A stretch of DNA of 33,790 bases from Crocinitomicaceae bacterium (GCA_002686655.1 NYYE01000025.1:8812-42601), one strand, 5' to 3'; counted from the first letter of the stretch, positions 1-10,733 are shown. Program-made: numbers and translations. Notes: generated from the sequence alone by a model not told the origin.

Positions 1-52
1 TTTTAGTTTCAATACAAAAGTAAATTTTGTTAATTTTATAATAAATATCAAT

Positions 53-3000
53 ATGAATAAATTAATTATTGTATTTATTTGGGTTTTTTCTCCTTATTTA
101 TTTTTCAGTCAATTACTTGTTAATGAATTAAGTGTTCATAAAGGCTATTTAGATGAATATCAAGTTGAAAATGATTGGATTGAGATTATTAATACAGGAA
201 GTTCTTCAGTTAATTTAAATAATTATTACCTAAGTGACAACAATGATGATATAGACAAATGGCGTTTTCCAAATTATCAAATTTCTTCTAGTGAAAAAAT
301 AATTGTTTTTGCTTCGGGTAAAACCCTAAGTTTTTACCCTAATCATTGGGAAACCATTGTTCAATCTAGTGACTATTGGAACTATGAAATTGGAAGTTTT
401 AATTTAGACAGTGATTGGAATACTTTAAATTATAATGACCAATCTTGGAATACTGGCCCAGGGGGAATTGGATACGGTGATAATGATGATAACACCATTA
501 TTTCATCTAATACTTTATCTCTATATATGAGAAAAAACTTTGTAATTCAAGATATTAATGATTTATCACATCTCATATTACACGCAGATTATGATGATGG
601 TTTTATAGCTTATTTAAATGGTACCGAAATAATGAGGTCTAATAACTTTAATACTTTCTTTCCTACTTTCAATACTACAACCAATAACAACCATGAAGCG
701 GTTCTTTATAGCGGAGGAGTTCCAGAAAGCAAATTGTTTAGTTTTGAAGATTTTTCAGATATATTAGTTCAAGGAAATAATGTATTAGCTATCCAAGTTC
801 ATAATTCTAGCACTACTTCTTCTGATCTTAGTTCAAACTTTTTTCTTTCTGCAGGAATAATTAGTAATCAAAATAATTATCAAAATTTACCATCTTGGTT
901 TACTCCGCCAATTATTAACATGCATAGTAATTTTAAATTATCAAATGGAGAAACAATCGTTATTAGCAACACAGCAGGAAATATTTCAGATAGTATAACC
1001 ATTCCTAATAGTTTGTTTAATGGGATTTCTTATGGAAGATCGCCTGATGGAAATAATAATTGGTGCTTTTTTGATCAACCAACTCCAAATGAAAATAATT
1101 TAAATAGTTGGTGTTATGATGGAATTGAAAGTCAACCAGAAATCATTACTGCTTCGGGTTGGTACACCAACTTGGTAAATGTAAATTTCAACACCAATTC
1201 TCAGAGTGACATAAGATATACAACTAATGGTGATGTTCCTGATTTAAATGACCCAATATTGAATAGTAATCTATCTTTTAATTCATCTACTGTTTTTAGC
1301 GCAAAAGCATTCAGTAATCAAAATCTTCTACCTAGTGAAGTAATTGATAGAACTTTTATTATTAATGAACAAAATCATAATTTACCAGTCTTTTCAATCA
1401 TAACAAATGAAGATAACCTATGGGATTGGAATACTGGAATATACGTAATGGGTCCCAATGCTAACGTAAATAATTATCCTTACTTTGGAAGTAACTTTTG
1501 GGAACCATGGTCCAAGTGGTCTAGAATGGAATTCTTTGATGCAGATCAAAACAAGCAATTTGAAACCCAATTTGATTTGGAAATCCATGGAGGATGGTCA
1601 AGAGCAGAACCTCAGAAGTCATTTAGAATTGATACTAAATCTATTTATAAGGGTTCTATAGAATATCCTTTAATTTCTGGAAAAAGTCATATTAACAAGT
1701 ACAATAATTTCAATTTAAGAAATGGTGGACAACATGGTTGGAATGATAGAATTCAGGATGCCATAATTTCAAGGGTTGTCAAAGAAACCAACATAGACAG
1801 AATGGGCTATGAGCCTGCCATAGTTTATTTAAATGGAGATTATTGGGGGCTTTACGGAATAAGAGAGAAAATTGACGAACATTACGTTGAAAGTAATCAT
1901 GGTATGAGAAGTGACAAAGTTGATCTTTTAAATAGAGACAGTGCACTTGCTGGGAGCAGTGATCATTTTATGGAATCATTTGAGATCATTCAAAATACAA
2001 GTGTTCAGGACACAAGCTTTATTGATGTATTCAGTTCAAGGTTTGACATAGACAACTATCTGGATTATTTCATAACACAAACATATATCCAGAATATGGA
2101 TTGGATGGGTATAGCTTGGGGACTTAATAACGTTAAACTTTGGAGACCTGATACCTTAGGAGGTGTATGGAGGTATGTTCTTTATGATACCGATGCTTCT
2201 TTTGGATATTTTGGACAAAACATTTGGGACAATTATATAAATGCAGCTAGATTCCCTACTGTTTCAAGTGAACATTCTCAAATATTTAGTAGAGTACTTC
2301 TTAATCAAGATTTCAAATGTAAATTTACTAACAGATATGATGATTTAATAAATACTATATTTCAAACTACTCATTTTAACCAAATTTCTAATGAACTTAA
2401 AAATAGTATTTCAAGTGCTATTCCAACTCATATAAATTTATGGTCTAGTCAAGGAAGCGGACTGAACTCATTTTCTCAATGGAGCAATGCAATTTCAAGT
2501 ATTTCTTCTTATAACTCAGCTAGAATAGCTACTGCAAGATTGCATATCAATCAATCTCTAAATTTACAAGGTCAAAGAACCGTTCAGTTAGATGTTGATC
2601 CTCCTAATACAGGTAAAATAAATATAAGCACTATAACACCTGATTTTTACCCATGGAATGGTGTATATCATGGTGGATGTCCTATAAATATAAGCGCAAT
2701 AGCTGATTCGGGCTATACCTTTTCTCATTGGGAATCAAATGCAATTACAGCTAATAATTTAGAAAATGAAAATCTTAATAATATTAATCTAAATTCAGGA
2801 TATTCATTTAAAGCTCATTTTACTACTTGTGATGAAGCTTTAGATGTCTCAATAGAAAACTACAATGATTTACTACTTTCAAATATAACTGGTTTTACAA
2901 CAGATGTTATATATCAATGGTATGCAAATGGACAACCCATTTCTAATGATAGTATAATATATAATCCCTCAAATGGTGTATACAAATTATATGTAACAAG

Positions 3001-3301
3001 CGGCAACTGTCAAGTTTTATCTGATTTATTTATTTATGAAGAAAATGATTACGATTTACAACTATATCCAAATCCTGCTCAGAACGAATTTGAGTTGGTA
3101 TTTCTATTAACATCAAGACAAGACATAGAAATATCTTTAAAAAATTCTTTAGGACAAGAAATTTTCAATAATAAAATTTATGATTTCCTAGGTCAATACA
3201 AAAAAGTTATTGACGTAAGCTATCTTTCTAAAGGAGTATATTTTGTTCAGTTAAAAACTGACAATGAAATTTTCAACAAAAAAATTATTTTAAGTAGATA
3301 A
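53..3301 (+). CDS. Secreted CotH-like kinase family protein with N-terminal lamin-tail-like domain and C-terminal T9SS sorting domain
   Basis: 1082 aa ORF; signal peptide; LTD-like start (LLVNELSVHKG..NDWIEIIN); CotH-like segments (LPVFSIITNEDNLWD, HGGWSRAEPQKSFRI, YLNGDYWGLYGIREKIDEHYV, YVLYDTDASFGYFG); C-terminal YPNPAQNEFEL..GVYFVQLKT type A sorting domain. Confidence 0.88.
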   Translation: MNKLIIVFIWVFSPYLFFSQLLVNELSVHKGYLDEYQVENDWIEIINTGSSSVNLNNYYLSDNNDDIDKWRFPNYQISSSEKIIVFASGKTLSFYPNHWETIVQSSDYWNYEIGSFNLDSDWNTLNYNDQSWNTGPGGIGYGDNDDNTIISSNTLSLYMRKNFVIQDINDLSHLILHADYDDGFIAYLNGTEIMRSNNFNTFFPTFNTTTNNNHEAVLYSGGVPESKLFSFEDFSDILVQGNNVLAIQVHNSSTTSSDLSSNFFLSAGIISNQNNYQNLPSWFTPPIINMHSNFKLSNGETIVISNTAGNISDSITIPNSLFNGISYGRSPDGNNNWCFFDQPTPNENNLNSWCYDGIESQPEIITASGWYTNLVNVNFNTNSQSDIRYTTNGDVPDLNDPILNSNLSFNSSTVFSAKAFSNQNLLPSEVIDRTFIINEQNHNLPVFSIITNEDNLWDWNTGIYVMGPNANVNNYPYFGSNFWEPWSKWSRMEFFDADQNKQFETQFDLEIHGGWSRAEPQKSFRIDTKSIYKGSIEYPLISGKSHINKYNNFNLRNGGQHGWNDRIQDAIISRVVKETNIDRMGYEPAIVYLNGDYWGLYGIREKIDEHYVESNHGMRSDKVDLLNRDSALAGSSDHFMESFEIIQNTSVQDTSFIDVFSSRFDIDNYLDYFITQTYIQNMDWMGIAWGLNNVKLWRPDTLGGVWRYVLYDTDASFGYFGQNIWDNYINAARFPTVSSEHSQIFSRVLLNQDFKCKFTNRYDDLINTIFQTTHFNQISNELKNSISSAIPTHINLWSSQGSGLNSFSQWSNAISSISSYNSARIATARLHINQSLNLQGQRTVQLDVDPPNTGKINISTITPDFYPWNGVYHGGCPINISAIADSGYTFSHWESNAITANNLENENLNNINLNSGYSFKAHFTTCDEALDVSIENYNDLLLSNITGFTTDVIYQWYANGQPISNDSIIYNPSNGVYKLYVTSGNCQVLSDLFIYEENDYDLQLYPNPAQNEFELVFLLTSRQDIEISLKNSLGQEIFNNKIYDFLGQYKKVIDVSYLSKGVYFVQLKTDNEIFNKKIILSR

Positions 3302-3352
3302 TTTATATTGAAATAATTAGTTACATTAAGGGAATTATGATAACTAATTAAA

Positions 3353-3847
3353 ATGAAAAAAATAGATTTATTACTTAATGAGTATGGAGAGAGTCATAAA
3401 AACAAAATAAATAAACTGATTCATTGGATTTGTGTTCCCTCTATATTTTTTAGTATTGTTGCGCTAGTATGGTCCATTCCTTTAGGCCCACTGGAAGGTT
3501 TAAAAATAAATAGTTTTCAATATATAAATTGGGCAACTTTAGCAATAGGATTTGTTTTCATATATTACATAAAGCTATCTCCATTATTATCATTAGGAAT
3601 GATGGGGTTTTCAGCACTATGCCTATACATTACTAATTTTCTAGAAAACTTAATTATAATGGGTGAGATAAATTTTCAATTATGGTTAATTGCTTTAGCT
3701 GTATTTATTATATCTTGGATTGTTCAATTTATTGGTCATGAAATTGAAGGTAAAAAACCTTCTTTTTTGAAAGATTTACAATTTTTATTAATTGGCCCTG
3801 CATGGTTAATGCATTTCATTTATAAAAAATTAAATATTAAATACTAA
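3353..3847 (+). CDS. DUF962/Mpo1-like membrane protein
   Basis: 164 aa, several TM segments, ESHKNKINKLIHWICVP and QFIGHEIEGKKPS motifs typical of the Mpo1-like family. Confidence 0.8.
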   Translation: MKKIDLLLNEYGESHKNKINKLIHWICVPSIFFSIVALVWSIPLGPLEGLKINSFQYINWATLAIGFVFIYYIKLSPLLSLGMMGFSALCLYITNFLENLIIMGEINFQLWLIALAVFIISWIVQFIGHEIEGKKPSFLKDLQFLLIGPAWLMHFIYKKLNIKY

Positions 3848-3855
3848 GAGCTATT

Positions 3856-4575
3856 GTGATAAAAGTTCTTACAATCATTATACCTGTTTTCAATGAAGAT
3901 GATACCATCTATGAATTGTTAAAAACAGTCCATAAAATAGATTTAATTGATGGAATTAAAAAAGAAATTATTGTAATCAATGATGACTCTTCAGATAATA
4001 GTGAAAAAGAAATAAATAAATTTATCAGTGATGAAAAGCCTCATCATTTAATATATTTAAGAAATAATAAAAACCTTGGAAAGGGTGGATCAATAAAAGT
4101 GGCATTAAAGCATGCAAGAGGGGAATATTGTATTATTCAAGATGCTGACTTAGAGCTAAAACCAAATGAAATTAATGACTTATTGCTTCCTGTTATTTCT
4201 AACAAAGCTGATATTGTTTATGGTTCAAGATTTATAAATAGCAAAAAAAAGAAAAAGGAGTCCATTCTAAACAGAATTGCTAATAAATTTCTAACCTATT
4301 TTGGTAATTTTTGTTTTGGTGTAAAGCTAACAGATATGCAAACTTGCTATAAACTAATACCCACAGAAATTTTTCAAAAAATATCCTTAAAAGAAAATAG
4401 ATTTGCTTTTGATCCTGAAATTACTGCAAAACTTGCCAGGAATAAAAGTTTGAGATGGGAAGAAGTACCTATAACTTATGATCCAAGGACTGTGGAAGAG
4501 GGTAAAAAAATAAGATGGAGAGACGGATTTAGGGCCCTTTACAGTATTATAAAATACGGACTATTTAAACAATAA
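3856..4575 (+). CDS. Glycosyltransferase family 2 (dolichyl-phosphate-mannose synthase-like)
   Basis: TIIIPVFNEDDTI..NDDSSDNS..NLGKGGSIKVALKHARGEYCIIQDADLEL; GTG start. Confidence 0.88.
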   Translation: MIKVLTIIIPVFNEDDTIYELLKTVHKIDLIDGIKKEIIVINDDSSDNSEKEINKFISDEKPHHLIYLRNNKNLGKGGSIKVALKHARGEYCIIQDADLELKPNEINDLLLPVISNKADIVYGSRFINSKKKKKESILNRIANKFLTYFGNFCFGVKLTDMQTCYKLIPTEIFQKISLKENRFAFDPEITAKLARNKSLRWEEVPITYDPRTVEEGKKIRWRDGFRALYSIIKYGLFKQ

Positions 4576-4579
4576 ATAT

Positions 4580-5446
4580 TTATTTTTTCTTGGTAGATTT
4601 CGCTATTACACTCCATAATGTTTTTGGAATTTTGTCTAACCAGGAAAATTCTCCAGCATTATATATCCATTCTCCACCATCTAAAGTTACAACTTCCCCT
4701 GTCATGTAATCACTAAAATCGGATACCATATAAGCTGCTAAATTTGCCAGTTCTTGGTGTTCTCCAAACCTTTTCAATGGAATTCTTTTTTTAGGGTCTA
4801 CAAATGCTCGAAATGGTTTTGGAAATAACCTATCCCAAGCACCTTTTGTAGGAAAAGGACCGGGTGCAATTGCGTTTATATTAATATTGTATTTGGCCCA
4901 TTCTGCAGCAAGAGATCTAGTAAGTGACAAAACACCTCCTTTAGCAGCTGCAGATGGAACTACGTAACCAGAACCAGTCCAAGCGTATGTAGTAACTATA
5001 TTTAACATTTTGCCCTTTTGATTTGACTTAATCCAATCTTTTCCTACAGCAAGACTAAAATTACATGTTCCTTTTAAAACTATATCAAGTATTATATTGA
5101 ACGCTCTGTGAGAAAGTCTTTCTGTTGGAGAAATAAAATTTCCAGCGGCATTATTAACTAAAATATCTAGTTGTCCAAATTGTTCTTTAATTTTCTTTAG
5201 GGTATTTTCAACTTCATCATAATTTCTAACATCACAACTAATGCCAACTACATTTCCCCCATGAAGATTTATTAATTCATCTTTTGCTTTGTCTAAAGCT
5301 TCTTGTTTTCTGCTTGCAATTACAATGTTCGCTCCTAACTCCAAAAAATAAGTAGCCATTGATTTACCAAGGCCAGTAGCACCACCTGTTACTAATACAG
5401 TTTTTCCTTTTAGTGAATTTTCTTTCAGCATTCCTTTAACATTCAT
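4580..5446 (-). CDS. SDR family oxidoreductase, 2,4-dienoyl-CoA reductase (DECR)-like
   Basis: TGGATGLGKSMA nucleotide-binding motif, NNAAGNF, YAWTGSGYVVPSAAAKGGVLSLTRSLAAEWAKY, APGPFPTKGAWDRL. Confidence 0.85.
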   Translation of the reverse strand: MNVKGMLKENSLKGKTVLVTGGATGLGKSMATYFLELGANIVIASRKQEALDKAKDELINLHGGNVVGISCDVRNYDEVENTLKKIKEQFGQLDILVNNAAGNFISPTERLSHRAFNIILDIVLKGTCNFSLAVGKDWIKSNQKGKMLNIVTTYAWTGSGYVVPSAAAKGGVLSLTRSLAAEWAKYNININAIAPGPFPTKGAWDRLFPKPFRAFVDPKKRIPLKRFGEHQELANLAAYMVSDFSDYMTGEVVTLDGGEWIYNAGEFSWLDKIPKTLWSVIAKSTKKK

Positions 5447-5540
5447 TTTATCGATTTTATAGGTGATTTCTTAATGTACACATAAATATAATTTTAATTT
5501 GTCAAAAAGTACAATGTTAGGTGAAAAGATGAATTCTAGT

Positions 5541-5548
5541 TACTTTTG
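5541..5548 (+). promoter_or_regulatory. Putative Bacteroidota -7 element TACTTTTG (TAnnTTTG), 4 nt before the mnmA ATG
   Basis: Exact match to TAnnTTTG; no convincing -33 TTTG at standard spacing. Confidence 0.5.
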
Positions 5549-5552
5549 AAAA

Positions 5553-6707
5553 ATGAAAACAGTTGTTGTTGGTTTATCAGGTGGAGTTGACTCAAGTGTA
5601 GCTGCATATTTATTAAAAAAAGAGGGCTATAATGTCATAGGTTTATTTATGAGAAACTGGAAGGACGAATCTGTGATAATTGATGATGAATGTCCTTGGA
5701 TAGAAGATAGTAATGATGCTTTGCAAGTCTCAGAAATATTAAATATCCCTTTTCAAGTAATTGACTTTAGTAAAGAATACAAAGAGAAAATTGTAGACTA
5801 TATGTTTTCAGAATATAAAAATGGTCGAACACCTAATCCAGATATATTATGTAACAGAGAAATTAAATTTGATTTATTTCTTAAAAAAGCTTTGGAACTT
5901 GGAGCAGATTTTGTTGCGACAGGTCATTACTGCAGAAAAGAGGAAGTTATTGTTAATGATAAGAAAATTCAAAGACTGCTTTCAGGAAAAGATAAAACTA
6001 AGGATCAAAGTTATTTTTTATGTCAAGTCAGTCAATATCAGCTGTCTAAAAGTTTATTTCCACTAGGTAAATTAATGAAAAAGGATGTAAGAAAATTAGC
6101 AAGTGAAATTGGATTAAATACTGCAAATAAAAAAGATTCACAAGGCTTATGTTTTATTGGGAAAGTTAAACTTCCAATATTTTTACAGCAATTTTTAAAA
6201 CCAAAGAATGGTAAAGTAATTGAAATTGATTCTAAACATGATATTTTTAAAAAAAATCAAAATAGTTTTCACCCTATAAAATACGTAAGTGAAATGGGTA
6301 AAATTATTGGTGAACATAATGGTGCTCATTTTTTTACAATTGGCCAGAGAAAGGGACTTAATATAGGTGGAACTAAAAATCCATTATTCGTAATTGGTAC
6401 TGATGTAAAAGAAAATATAATTTTTGTTGGTCAGGGTGATAATCATCCAGGATTATTTAGAAAAGCTTTAACTGTTTCTAAAAAAAATATTCATTGGATA
6501 AGAGAAGATCTTAAAATAAAAGAAAAAGATTCTTTTGAATTTGATGCTAGAATTAGGTACAGGCAACCACTAACAAAATGTTCTTTAACAATTATTAATG
6601 GTGAATTAAAAGTATTATTCAATGAAATTCAAAGAGGAATAACTTCTGGTCAATTTATTAGTTGGTATAAAAATGATGAACTAATTGGGTCCGGCGTGAT
6701 AAATTAA
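5553..6707 (+). CDS. mnmA: tRNA-specific 2-thiouridylase MnmA
   Basis: [17 protein letters not shown]-loop, [57 protein letters not shown]. Confidence 0.97.
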   Translation: MKTVVVGLSGGVDSSVAAYLLKKEGYNVIGLFMRNWKDESVIIDDECPWIEDSNDALQVSEILNIPFQVIDFSKEYKEKIVDYMFSEYKNGRTPNPDILCNREIKFDLFLKKALELGADFVATGHYCRKEEVIVNDKKIQRLLSGKDKTKDQSYFLCQVSQYQLSKSLFPLGKLMKKDVRKLASEIGLNTANKKDSQGLCFIGKVKLPIFLQQFLKPKNGKVIEIDSKHDIFKKNQNSFHPIKYVSEMGKIIGEHNGAHFFTIGQRKGLNIGGTKNPLFVIGTDVKENIIFVGQGDNHPGLFRKALTVSKKNIHWIREDLKIKEKDSFEFDARIRYRQPLTKCSLTIINGELKVLFNEIQRGITSGQFISWYKNDELIGSGVIN

Positions 6708-6737
6708 TTAACTTAGTGTTAAAAATACACTATTGTC

Positions 6738-7412
6738 ATGTCAAATAACCCAGAATCAAAAAAAATTGGAGTAACTGTAAGCATATGTCTATTTTGTTAC
6801 AATAATGATGAAAAAAAAGTATTGACTGTTAAAAATGAAAAGCCTCCTTTTAAAGGTGCATTAATAATTCCAAATAAGACTTTAAAGTACAACCAATCAT
6901 TAGAGGATGTTTGTTCAGAAATTTTAAATGAAAATATTGGTAATAATGATATTTATGTCGAACAATTAAATGCTTTTGGTAAATTATACAGACACCCAGA
7001 AGGAAGAACAATAGATATTTCTTTTTATGGCTTAATTAATCTTGAAAAAGATAAAGTAGTTTTAAATAAAAATAAAGGTGCTGAATTTACGAATATTAGT
7101 TCTTTTCCAGAGCTCGCATTTGATCATAACGAAATGGTTGATATGGCACTAAAAAGAATAAAAAGAAGAATGAAATATAGGCCACTTGGAAAAAACCTTC
7201 TACCTGATCAATTTACTATGAACGAACTGGAGGGGTTATATGCTTCTTTTTTATCCAAGAAATTTGATAAGAGAAATTTTAGGAGAAGAATTATAGAAAT
7301 GGATTTTTTAAGAGAAATCAAAAAAGTTCAAAGAAATACTCGAGGAAGAAAAGCTATTCTGTACGAATTTGACCCAAAAAAATATAATAATTACTCCAAA
7401 ACAGGGTTCTAA
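6738..7412 (+). CDS. NrtR-like Nudix-domain regulator with C-terminal winged-helix
   Basis: Nudix-like N-terminus plus NrtR-type C-terminus (LLPDQFTMNELEGLYASFLSKKFDKRNFRRRIIEMDFL). Confidence 0.8.
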   Translation: MSNNPESKKIGVTVSICLFCYNNDEKKVLTVKNEKPPFKGALIIPNKTLKYNQSLEDVCSEILNENIGNNDIYVEQLNAFGKLYRHPEGRTIDISFYGLINLEKDKVVLNKNKGAEFTNISSFPELAFDHNEMVDMALKRIKRRMKYRPLGKNLLPDQFTMNELEGLYASFLSKKFDKRNFRRRIIEMDFLREIKKVQRNTRGRKAILYEFDPKKYNNYSKTGF

Positions 7413-7444
7413 TTATTATTTATAACTAGGTTTAAAATATTAGG

Positions 7445-10400
7445 TTATTCCCTTTTCCAGTTTAAAATAAGTCCTCTTCCAGGTGTAAATGGCACTTCTT
7501 TAGTCTCTAAATATTTTTCTATTTCTTTCAATGAATTATCTAGTAATTGCATTTGTTCAATTACTTTTTCAAAATCTAAGGAAGCTGATTCATAAAGCAT
7601 TTTATTAGTACTAGATGGTGATGATCTACTTCTCCACATATTCCAAATGATAATTCCAACTTTGGAGGCAATGGATTCTTTTTGCTCAATATCTCTTTTA
7701 CTTAGTGATGGATCTCCATAAAGTTGAATATGAATATTATCTCTTTTAGAATTTAACTCTTCCAAATTTCTTAAATAGTTTAAATCTAAATTTGGATAGG
7801 ATTTAAAAGCAGATTTAATAAATGACAATCTCTTTTTATCTTCATCTAACACTTCAGAAGAAGCATCGACTGCTTTTCTAAGTTTGTCAACTTTTAATTG
7901 GAAAGCCAATAGAGCTTTTTTATCATCCGCTGGTGTAGATAACTGATTTAACCATTCACATTCAAACATTGTTTTATCAACCATTAATGTAGCATTTCCA
8001 TTTTCAACTTTATGCATCGAAACAAAATATTTTCCTGGAAGAGCTAAAGGACCATTATTTGCTTCGCTGTACCTTCCAGGTTTAGATGACTTTAATGAAA
8101 TATTACTTTGAGGAGTTAATCTGAAATTCCAAATTACAGAATTAAAACCAACTTTTGCACTTTCTACAATTTTCCTAACTTCCTTACCACTTTCATCATA
8201 AATTGTAAAAATTAAATATGGTTTTTCTTCACGATCTTCAATTTTAAGTTGTTTTATAGATGGGTATTCAACATCTTCATTTGACTTAATCTTTTTCTTT
8301 TCTTCCTCTTGTCTTAAACTTTTTTTAGTTTTAAGAGTATCGTTAAAAATATAGTTAATAACTGTTCCTAAAGGCGGATTTTTAGCATTAAAAAGTGACT
8401 CACCTTGGGAACCTTTATTTCTTGTACCAAGGGGACGTGAGTCTATATACATTAAAGACTTTTTAATAGGAAAAATATGAGCTTTAGCAGTAATATTTTC
8501 TTTTAAGTTTCTTAGTGCAGAATAGTTGTCTAAAACATAAAAACTTCTTCCGAAAGTAGCTAAGACTAAATCATTTTCTCTTTTTTGAATTTCCAAATCT
8601 CTCACTGCAATGGTTGGTAACCCATTTTTTAATTGTTTCCACTCTAACCCACCATTAAAAGTGAAATAAACTCCAAACTCCGTTCCAACAAATAGTAAAT
8701 TTTCATCTTTATGATCTTCTACTAAATCATAAACTGATCCTCTTTTAGGTAAGTTAGATACGATTGATTTCCAAGTTTCACCTTTATCATTAGAAACCAT
8801 TAAATAAGGGCTAAAATCTCCTTTTTTGTGGTTGTTAAATACAGCGTAAACCCTATTAACATTATGCTGAGAAGCAACTAACGAATTAACATATGTATTT
8901 TCAGGAATCCCTTTAAAACTTCCATATTTAGTCCATGGACCTCCCTGATTTTCAGAAACTTGTATTAAACCATCATCAGTTCCAACGTATAATAAATTCT
9001 CTTGAAGAGGTGATTCGTCAAGAGCTACAATATTTCCATACATAGTGGTTGATTTATTTTTCATTACAGCATCTGAACTTTGAATTCTACCCATTACTTT
9101 AAGTTGATTTCTATCTATATTCCGAGATAAATCTGGACTAATACATTCCCACTTATCTCCCCTATTATCACTTTTAAAAAGACGATTTGCAGCAAAATAT
9201 AATCTTTTAGAATTATGAGGGCTTATTATAAGTGGAGCATCCCAATTCCATCTTAAAGCATCCATTTTATCATTTGCCATGGGCTTAATTCCTACTTTTT
9301 CTCCCGAAATTCGGTCGTATCGAACCAACCAGCCATATTGGGATTGAGCATAAACAATATTTGGATTTTCAGGATCTACAGCACTTTCAAAACCATCTCC
9401 TCCATTTGTTATATACCAGTCAGAGTTTAAAATTCCGTGATTTGATATTGTTCTTGAGGGGCCACCTATACTGTTATTGTCTTGAGTTCCTCCATATATA
9501 TTATAAAATGGATAATCATTATCTACAGCTACTTTATAAAATTGAGTAATTGGTAAATTTGGTTTATAGTGCCAATTACTTGCATGATCCCATGTTTCAT
9601 ATAGTCCCCCGTCACATCCAACTATCCAATGATCTGTATCTTTTGAGTCTATCCATATACAATGGTTATCTACATGTTTGCTCTTCTCACCAGTTTTGAC
9701 AACAGTTTTCCCCCCATCTACTGTATGGTGTAACCAAGTATCCATAAAGAATACTTTATTTTGATCTAATGGATCACAAAAAACTTCTTGATAATAATTT
9801 CCACTCGTTACATATTTATTTACTTTATTCCAGCTTTCTCCTTTATTCTTAGAAAAATAAAGCCCTTGTTTATTGTTTTCAGCCTCTACTAAAGCATATA
9901 AATAATCTGTGTTAGCAGGTGAAATATCCATTCCAATTCTACCTTTTATAGCAGAAGGAAGTCCATTTGTTAATTCTTTCCAATTTTTACCAGAATCAGA
10001 TGATTTATAAATTTTTGAACCTACACCACCTCCTACATAGGTAAAAACATGTCTTCTTCGTTGATGTGCAGTAGCATAAATTATTGAAGGATCATTTGGG
10101 TCTATATGAACTTCATTTATTCCAGTGTGTTTATTTGTTTCTAATATAAGACTCCATTCTTTTCCTCCATCTTTAGTAAAATACAATCCTCTTTCTCCAC
10201 CTTCTTTCCATAAAGGGCCATAAGCTGCGACATAAATTTTATTAGAATTATTAGGGTCAATTTCAATCATACCAATATGTTCAGAATTTTTTAAACCCAT
10301 GTTTTTCCAGGTTTTTCCATCATCTAAACTTCTGTAAACCCCATCACCATAAGCAACACTTCTCTGATTATTGTTCTCTCCGGTCCCTACCCATATGGTA

Positions 10401-10723
10401 TGCTCATTATTTGGATCGATTTTTACACAACCAATACTGTATGATCCTTCATTATCGAAAATAGGTTCAAAAGTATTTCCACTATTTTGAGTCTTCCAAA
10501 GTCCTCCAGAAGCTACAGCTACGTAATAAATTTTCGGATTATTTTTATTGACAGCAATATCAGCAATTCGACCTGCAGTTAAAGCAGGACCAACCGATCT
10601 AAATTTCAAACCTGATAAATTGATTTTAGCTAGTTCTGATTTAACTTCTTTACTTTTTTTATTTTGAGAAATGGAAAACTGTGAAATAGATAGAGAAATT
10701 AATAAAATTAAGATTTTTTTCAT
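7445..10723 (-). CDS. Secreted BNR/Asp-box (VPS10/sortilin-like) repeat protein, 'glycosyl hydrolase'-annotated family
   Basis: 1092 aa, signal peptide, repeated S.D.GKTW/S.NKGESW Asp-box motifs (YRSLDDGKTWKNM, YFTKDGGKEWSLI, YKSSDSGKNWKEL, MVSNDKGETWKSI). Confidence 0.85.
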   Translation of the reverse strand: MKKILILLISLSISQFSISQNKKSKEVKSELAKINLSGLKFRSVGPALTAGRIADIAVNKNNPKIYYVAVASGGLWKTQNSGNTFEPIFDNEGSYSIGCVKIDPNNEHTIWVGTGENNNQRSVAYGDGVYRSLDDGKTWKNMGLKNSEHIGMIEIDPNNSNKIYVAAYGPLWKEGGERGLYFTKDGGKEWSLILETNKHTGINEVHIDPNDPSIIYATAHQRRRHVFTYVGGGVGSKIYKSSDSGKNWKELTNGLPSAIKGRIGMDISPANTDYLYALVEAENNKQGLYFSKNKGESWNKVNKYVTSGNYYQEVFCDPLDQNKVFFMDTWLHHTVDGGKTVVKTGEKSKHVDNHCIWIDSKDTDHWIVGCDGGLYETWDHASNWHYKPNLPITQFYKVAVDNDYPFYNIYGGTQDNNSIGGPSRTISNHGILNSDWYITNGGDGFESAVDPENPNIVYAQSQYGWLVRYDRISGEKVGIKPMANDKMDALRWNWDAPLIISPHNSKRLYFAANRLFKSDNRGDKWECISPDLSRNIDRNQLKVMGRIQSSDAVMKNKSTTMYGNIVALDESPLQENLLYVGTDDGLIQVSENQGGPWTKYGSFKGIPENTYVNSLVASQHNVNRVYAVFNNHKKGDFSPYLMVSNDKGETWKSIVSNLPKRGSVYDLVEDHKDENLLFVGTEFGVYFTFNGGLEWKQLKNGLPTIAVRDLEIQKRENDLVLATFGRSFYVLDNYSALRNLKENITAKAHIFPIKKSLMYIDSRPLGTRNKGSQGESLFNAKNPPLGTVINYIFNDTLKTKKSLRQEEEKKKIKSNEDVEYPSIKQLKIEDREEKPYLIFTIYDESGKEVRKIVESAKVGFNSVIWNFRLTPQSNISLKSSKPGRYSEANNGPLALPGKYFVSMHKVENGNATLMVDKTMFECEWLNQLSTPADDKKALLAFQLKVDKLRKAVDASSEVLDEDKKRLSFIKSAFKSYPNLDLNYLRNLEELNSKRDNIHIQLYGDPSLSKRDIEQKESIASKVGIIIWNMWRSRSSPSSTNKMLYESASLDFEKVIEQMQLLDNSLKEIEKYLETKEVPFTPGRGLILNWKRE

Positions 10724-10733
10724 ATTTGATTTA

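Noticed and set aside
5821-6066. 81 aa ORF inside mnmA
   Set aside because: Out-of-frame shadow of a well-supported gene.
9361-9549. 62 aa plus ORF within the BNR-repeat gene
   Set aside because: Antisense shadow ORF with no recognisable motif.
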